In this document: positions 3,973-7,779 of the stretch, one piece after another
How positions within the stretch are numbered: position 1 is the first letter of the stretch
Layout: each line of letters begins with the position of its first letter
Assembly: GCA_030600745.1 (NCBI GenBank)
Contig: JAUVLL010000147.1
Location: 1 to 7,779 of the forward strand
Reading direction: 5' to 3'
DNA: 7,779 nucleotides
Source: Spirochaetaceae bacterium
GTDB taxonomy: Bacteria > Spirochaetota > Spirochaetia > B11-G9
Notes under the pieces: generated by a model
Databases searched by the model: none
Told to the model about the DNA's origin: nothing
Seen by the model: the letters and a program-made list of their open reading frames with translations, nothing else
Translations under genes and position numbers: made by a program

Positions 3973-6549
3973 TCAAACAACAGAAAATTCCAGATCAGAT
4001 TTCCCTTTACCTACCCTCACCTTGTCCCCATCCTTGATTTTACCGGAAAGGATCTCTTTTGACAGGGGATTCTGCAGAAGATTCTGAATAGCACGTTTGA
4101 CAGGCCGTGCGCCGTAATTGGGATCAAACCCTACAGAACCAATATAATCCTTTACCTCATCGTCAGGAATAATCTCTATATTACGATCTGCAAGCCTTGT
4201 TTTTAATTTCTCCAGCTGAATATCCACAATTTTCAGAATATTCTCCCGCCCGAGTCTGTTAAAAAATATTGTTTCATCCACCCTGTTTAAAAATTCAGGT
4301 TTGAAAGTTTTTTTCATAATTTCCATAATCTGATCTTTAACATCCTCTACATTACCGGTACCAAGAAGCAGATCTCCTCCAAGATTACTGGTAAGTATAA
4401 TAATGGAATTGCGAAAGTTAACAACTCTTCCCTGTCCATCCGTCAACCGTCCATCATCCAGAAGCTGCAGGAGAACATTAAAAACATCCGGGTGGGCCTT
4501 CTCAATTTCGTCAAAAAGAATAACCGAATAGGGCCTCCGTCTAACCGCTTCTGTAAGCTGTCCGCCTTCGTCATATCCGACATAACCGGGAGGTGCCCCA
4601 ATTAGTCTCGAAACAGAATACTTTTCCATGTACTCGCTCATGTCTATCCGGGTCAGGGCTTTCTCATCATTAAAAAGAAAATCTGCCAGGGTTTTAGCCA
4701 ACTCAGTTTTACCAACCCCTGTGGGCCCCAGAAAAATAAAAGATCCCAATGGTCTGTCTTCATCCGACAAACCCGTTTTGTTACGTCTTATTGCATTGGA
4801 TACAGCAGAAATTGCAGTTTCCTGTCCAATAACCCGTTTGGAAAGGGTTTGTTCCAAATCCAGAAACTTTGCCATTTCGGAAGAAAGCATCTTTGAAACG
4901 GGAATACCTGTCCAGATAGAAACTATATGAGCAATATCCTCTTCAGAGACCTCTTCCCTCAGTAACTGGGAATCAACCTGCAGTTCTTCCAGCTTTTTTG
5001 AGTTCTCTTCTATCTGTGCAAGAATTCGGGGTACCCTTCCATGCTTTATCTCTGCCGCACGGTTAAGGTCTCCATCTCTCTCATACTTTGTTTCCAGTGA
5101 TCTGGACTGTTCCAGTTCCAGATTCAAACTCCGAATATTATCAATAACCTCTTTTTCATTGTTCCATTGAAGTCTCATTGCATCCCTGCGGGTCTTCAAA
5201 TCTGCCAGTTCTTTTTCAATTTTCAATAGTCGATCAGTTGAAGCCTCATCATCTTCCATGGAGAGAGCATGTTTCTCTATATCAAGCTGAAGTATTTTCC
5301 TTTCAATTGTATCCAGTTCTATAGGCTGACTCTCTATTTCCATTTTAAGTCTACTTGCAGCTTCATCTACAAGATCTATAGCCTTATCGGGAAGAAACCG
5401 GGATGTAATATAACGGTCTGAAAGCTTTGCTGCTGCAATAAGGGCCTCATCCTTTATCCGGACACCATGATGGACCTCATACCTGTCTTTAATTCCACGA
5501 AGAATGGCAATTGTATTCTCTACAGAGGGTTCCCTTGTAAGGACCGGTTGAAAACGTCTTTCAAAGGCCGGGTCCTTTTCTATGTGTTTCCTGTATTCAT
5601 CCAGGGTTGTTGCCCCTATGGCCCTTAATTCTCCTCTGGCAAGGGCCGGTTTAAGTAGGTTTGAAGCATCTGTAGACCCTTCAGCCGCCCCTGCGCCAAC
5701 AAGAGTATGAAGCTCATCAATAAAAACAATAATTTCCCCGTCAGATTCGGCAATCTCATGAATAACAGCCTTAAGCCTCTCTTCAAATTCGCCTCTAAAC
5801 TTAGCCCCGGCGATAAGTGCACCCAGATCCAGAGCAAGAAGCCTTTTATCCTTCAAAGACTCAGGAACATCTCCGGATACTATACGCCTGGCAAGACCTT
5901 CCGCAATTGCTGTCTTACCAACCCCCGGTTCTCCAATAAGAACAGGATTATTCTTAGTACGCCTGGAGAGAACCTGCATAACCCGGCGTATCTCGTCATC
6001 CCTGCCAATAACAGGGTCGAGTTTATCCCTTCTTGCAAGGGCAATTAAATCTTTACAATATTTATCAAGAACCTGATACTTCATTTCCGGGTTATCATCA
6101 GTTACCCGCTGGTTCCCCCGAATAGACTGAAGAACTTTTAATACATTATCCCTGGTAATTCCAAAATCCTTTAACATTTGTCCGGTACTGCTATCAGAAT
6201 CAAGGATAGTTAGAAAAACATGTTCTGCAGAGACAAAATCATCCTTAAGATGAGCAGCTTCTGTTTCTGACTGGTGGAGAACATTCGAAAGAGCAGGAGC
6301 AAGACTAACTCTGGCAGCAGATCCGTATACTCTGGATTTTGATTCCAACTTACCCTTAAGAACCTCCCCCAGGCCCCTCCTGTCAACTCCAAGACGATCC
6401 AGAAGAGGGGGAATAACACCATCCTGCTGATCCAGGAGAGCATAGAGCATGTGTATTACATCTATTGAGTTATGATTGTACTTATGAGCAACAGAACTGG
6501 CATCCTGAATTGCTTCCTGCACTTTTACTGTCATTTTATCGTAGCGCAT
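3973..6549 (-). CDS. clpB: ATP-dependent disaggregase ClpB (858 aa)
   Basis: A hexameric AAA+ chaperone that, with DnaK/DnaJ/GrpE, pulls polypeptides out of aggregates in the cytoplasm. Domains in order: N-domain (1-145), AAA1 (about 160-405) with Walker A GEPGVGKT (206-213) and Walker B IIVFIDE (273-279), middle coiled coil (about 408-525), AAA2 (about 550-760) with Walker A GPTGVGKT (608-615) and Walker B VILFDE (676-681), and a C-terminal domain with sensor-2 GARP (813-816). Pore loop 1 is GAKFRGEFEERL, with Phe251 where Tyr is usual; pore loop 2 is GAPPGYVGYDEGG (651-663). R331/R332 are the AAA1 arginine fingers. No ClpP-docking IGF-type loop is seen and the coiled coil is long, so this is ClpB, not ClpA/C. 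The start is supported by AAGGA 6 nt upstream of ATG. The gene converges on the transferase gene and diverges from the DUF3783-prsW operon. I see no CIRCE (HrcA) element; a sigma70-type promoter lies at 6594-6622. Confidence 0.98.
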   Translation of the reverse strand: MRYDKMTVKVQEAIQDASSVAHKYNHNSIDVIHMLYALLDQQDGVIPPLLDRLGVDRRGLGEVLKGKLESKSRVYGSAARVSLAPALSNVLHQSETEAAHLKDDFVSAEHVFLTILDSDSSTGQMLKDFGITRDNVLKVLQSIRGNQRVTDDNPEMKYQVLDKYCKDLIALARRDKLDPVIGRDDEIRRVMQVLSRRTKNNPVLIGEPGVGKTAIAEGLARRIVSGDVPESLKDKRLLALDLGALIAGAKFRGEFEERLKAVIHEIAESDGEIIVFIDELHTLVGAGAAEGSTDASNLLKPALARGELRAIGATTLDEYRKHIEKDPAFERRFQPVLTREPSVENTIAILRGIKDRYEVHHGVRIKDEALIAAAKLSDRYITSRFLPDKAIDLVDEAASRLKMEIESQPIELDTIERKILQLDIEKHALSMEDDEASTDRLLKIEKELADLKTRRDAMRLQWNNEKEVIDNIRSLNLELEQSRSLETKYERDGDLNRAAEIKHGRVPRILAQIEENSKKLEELQVDSQLLREEVSEEDIAHIVSIWTGIPVSKMLSSEMAKFLDLEQTLSKRVIGQETAISAVSNAIRRNKTGLSDEDRPLGSFIFLGPTGVGKTELAKTLADFLFNDEKALTRIDMSEYMEKYSVSRLIGAPPGYVGYDEGGQLTEAVRRRPYSVILFDEIEKAHPDVFNVLLQLLDDGRLTDGQGRVVNFRNSIIILTSNLGGDLLLGTGNVEDVKDQIMEIMKKTFKPEFLNRVDETIFFNRLGRENILKIVDIQLEKLKTRLADRNIEIIPDDEVKDYIGSVGFDPNYGARPVKRAIQNLLQNPLSKEILSGKIKDGDKVRVGKGKSDLEFSVV

Positions 6550-6562
6550 TTATCATCCTTGA

Positions 6563-6591
6563 TTGTCTTTATATATAATTTTACTTATAAT
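6563..6591 (+). promoter_or_regulatory. Putative promoter of the DUF3783-prsW operon
   Basis: TTGTCT (6563-6568), a 17-bp spacer and a perfect TATAAT (6586-6591). Transcription would start near 6598, giving a leader of about 52 nt. Its -10 box lies two bases from the -10 box of the clpB promoter on the other strand, and both promoters point toward each other. Confidence 0.5.
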
Positions 6592-6593
6592 AG

Positions 6594-6622
6594 AAGATAC
6601 CAATACATTAAGATACGGTCAA
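6594..6622 (-). promoter_or_regulatory. Putative clpB promoter
   Basis: On the minus strand TTGACC (complement of 6617-6622), a 17-bp spacer and TATCTT (complement of 6594-6599) would start transcription near 6587, with a leader of about 38 nt. The -10 hexamer TATCTT is identical to that of the tRNA promoter at 7608. This is a housekeeping-type promoter; no CIRCE repeat or obvious heat-shock sigma site is seen. Confidence 0.58.
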
Positions 6623-6649
6623 ACATAAATAATATAAAGGGAATATGGA

Positions 6650-6886
6650 ATGGAAAATAGTTCAAAGGGAAAGGAAAAGGTAGTATTCTTCCACGGATTT
6701 GAGAAAGATGATGTTTTTAAAATAATTAAAGCAATTAAAGCTTCGGTCAGTAATCCCGGAGAAATTGCATTCTCCACGTCAACTCCGACAAATTTGGAAT
6801 GGAAAATAAAAGATATGGTTACAGAAGTAATGGAAGATCATGCTTTTTTCAAAGAACAGGAAAAAAAGGAAAAAGAAAATAAATGA
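6650..6886 (+). CDS. DUF3783-family protein (78 aa)
   Basis: A small cytoplasmic protein matching my memory of the DUF3783 pattern: a strand-rich start (KVVFFHGFEKDDVFKIIKAI, residues 10-29), then FSTSTPTNLEWKIKDMVTEV (41-60), whose T-x-T-N-x-x-W core followed by a helix and an E-D/E-H motif (EDH, 62-64) is the family signature. The function of the family is unknown to me. The C-terminal tail (EQEKKEKENK) is highly charged and Lys/Glu-rich. The start at 6650 has AAAGGGA 7 nt upstream; a competing ATG at 6645 is in another frame and does not stay open as a recognisable protein. The TGA overlaps the ATG of prsW (ATGA), so the two are almost certainly one translationally coupled operon, which suggests the protein works with or regulates the protease. 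It is divergent from clpB. Confidence 0.85.
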   Translation: MENSSKGKEKVVFFHGFEKDDVFKIIKAIKASVSNPGEIAFSTSTPTNLEWKIKDMVTEVMEDHAFFKEQEKKEKENK

Positions 6887-7551
6887 CCTTTTTATTTATA
6901 AATATCAGCCTTGCTGTTATACCAGCTGTAATACTTCTCGTTTACTTTTACAGAAAAGATAAACAGAAGAAAGAACCCGTTTCCATGATATTAAAGGTTT
7001 TTTCTTTTGGTTTTCTTTCAGTTCTGCCGGCAATTGCAGTTGAAATGCTGATCATGCAGTTTGTTCCGGATAGATTTTCAGTTTTCAGCATTTTTATAAG
7101 GGCATTTATTGTTGCCGGACTTGTGGAGGAGGGTATAAAACTAAAAACTGTCCTCCTTGTCGCATATCCCAACAAAAACTTTGATGAAGTGACCGACGGA
7201 ATTGTTTACACAATAACAGCAAGCCTGGGGTTTGCATTGTTTGAAAATATCTTCTACAGCTTTGGTCCCGTTTCTACTATTATACTCCGGGGAGTAACAG
7301 CTGTCCCCTTACATGCAATAGCATCCGGTATAATGGGTTATTACATTGGAAAATCAAAATTTGGAGATTCGAATTTAAAGTATAAGGGGCTGTTTATTGC
7401 TGTTCTGATTCATGGGCTTTATGATTTTTTCCTCTTCTACGGATCATGGCTGCCACCACTTATAATTCCCCTTCTAATAATATCAGGAATTTATCTATCA
7501 AATCTATATAAATCCGCCTTGCAGGATGATCGATATAACAGGAGAAGCTGA
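6883..7551 (+). CDS. prsW: PrsW-family intramembrane metalloprotease (222 aa)
   Basis: A multi-pass membrane protein of the PrsW group, related to CAAX/ABI proteases. In Bacillus subtilis PrsW cuts the anti-sigma factor RsiW to start the SigW response. Membrane segments, by hydrophobicity: about 4-22, 37-58, 66-82, 103-122, 128-155, 168-186 and 190-206. The four family motifs are intact: EEGIK (82-86, E-E-x-x-K), FENIFY (120-125, F-E-x-x-x-Y), His144 in the HAIASGIMG helix, and HGLYD (177-181, H-x-x-x-D). The catalytic Glu and His set therefore looks complete. The start overlaps the DUF3783 stop (ATGA), and a purine-rich run ending 6870-6880 precedes it. No anti-sigma or ECF sigma factor gene is adjacent, so the substrate is unknown; the neighbouring clpB hints at envelope or protein-stress roles, as inference only. 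No clear terminator follows before the tRNA promoter. Confidence 0.9.
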   Translation: MTFLFINISLAVIPAVILLVYFYRKDKQKKEPVSMILKVFSFGFLSVLPAIAVEMLIMQFVPDRFSVFSIFIRAFIVAGLVEEGIKLKTVLLVAYPNKNFDEVTDGIVYTITASLGFALFENIFYSFGPVSTIILRGVTAVPLHAIASGIMGYYIGKSKFGDSNLKYKGLFIAVLIHGLYDFFLFYGSWLPPLIIPLLIISGIYLSNLYKSALQDDRYNRRS

Positions 7552-7584
7552 GTTTAATATTCGAATAATTAACTCCATAATCAC

Positions 7585-7613
7585 TTGACTAATCCCTGTT
7601 TCTTCTGTATCTT
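7585..7613 (+). promoter_or_regulatory. Promoter of the tRNA-fMet gene
   Basis: TTGACT (7585-7590), a 17-bp spacer and TATCTT (7608-7613), close to consensus at both boxes. The transcription start would be near 7620, 5 nt before the mature tRNA 5' end. It is one of the clearest promoters in the window and serves as a local reference for the others. Confidence 0.72.
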
Positions 7614-7624
7614 AGGCAAACCGT

Positions 7625-7697
<73 letters not shown>

Positions 7698-7708
7698 ATA
7701 TTTTTATT

Positions 7709-7742
7709 AAACCGATCCGTATTTTTCCGGGTCGGTTTTTTT
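7709..7742 (+). terminator. Intrinsic terminator after tRNA-fMet
   Basis: AAACCGATCCG (7709-7719) pairs with CGGGTCGGTTT (7728-7738) over 11 bp with one T-G pair and an 8-nt loop, followed by a run of Ts to 7742. It ends the short tRNA transcript 12 nt after the mature 3' end. Confidence 0.9.
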
Positions 7743-7779
7743 ATTTGGTATGGGATATTTGTGGTTCCGTCATAACCAT

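Noticed and set aside
4628..6048. Antisense frames inside clpB (4628-4930 and 5707-6048)
   Set aside because: clpB is full length and conserved through both regions; these are shadows of the coding sequence.
6082..6084. Internal ATG (Met156) of clpB as a start for an N-terminally truncated ClpB
   Set aside because: The position matches the internal start known from E. coli, but the only SD-like bases (GGAA) touch the ATG, so support is too weak.
6550..6649. CIRCE heat-shock operator upstream of clpB
   Set aside because: I looked for TTAGCACTC-N9-GAGTGCTAA and found nothing close.
7741..7779. Minus-strand frame of 12 codons ending in TAA at 7741-7743, possibly the end of a gene from the right
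   Set aside because: Twelve open codons are expected by chance and no motif is visible.

Overview
The window looks like an AT-rich bacterial chromosome, by eye about 40% GC. A spirochaete is my best guess, from the look of the secreted VWA protein, the MobA-like transferase and the DUF3783/PrsW pair. That is an impression of protein style only, because no phylogenetic test was possible. One end of an integrated mobile element occupies the left quarter and the rest reads as host chromosome.

Left region (1 to about 1910, minus strand): a complete tyrosine recombinase (385 aa from the chosen start) has a plausible promoter at its upstream end and a strong hairpin terminator after it. A separate minus-strand cassette follows: an excisionase-type HTH protein, an unrecognised 54-aa protein and a phage-type HTH protein that runs off the edge. 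These three genes are joined by two ATGA stop/start overlaps, and the last two are too short or too partial to stand out as ORFs. The order int, xis, small ORF, terminase-small-subunit-like protein fits a prophage or phage satellite. The element continues left; its right end must lie between about 1910 and 2207.

Junction (1910-2207): no gene. It holds a perfect 13-bp inverted repeat with a 3-nt centre (2089-2117) and a 26-bp near-palindrome resembling REP-type repeats (2185-2210). The second palindrome supplies the stop codon of the next gene.

Middle (2208-6549): a secreted VWA-domain protein (minus) and a MobA/MocA-like nucleotidyltransferase (plus) diverge from a 74-bp gap. Neither has a Shine-Dalgarno sequence, and the best promoter for each would start transcription at or within 2 nt of its ATG, so both mRNAs may be leaderless. 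The transferase converges on clpB with 8 bp between stop codons. ClpB is full length (858 aa) with both ATPase modules and the middle coiled coil intact.

Right region (6550-7779): clpB diverges from a two-gene operon made of a DUF3783 protein and a PrsW-family intramembrane protease, joined by another ATGA overlap. The predicted clpB and operon promoters face each other with adjacent -10 boxes, so they may exclude each other. A tRNA-fMet gene follows, with a near-consensus promoter and a strong intrinsic terminator.

The most useful leads are the element end with its satellite-like gene order, the paired leaderless promoters, the clpB/DUF3783-prsW promoter arrangement, and the palindromes that contain stop codons. 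I see no clearly new defence or enzymatic system inside the window itself.
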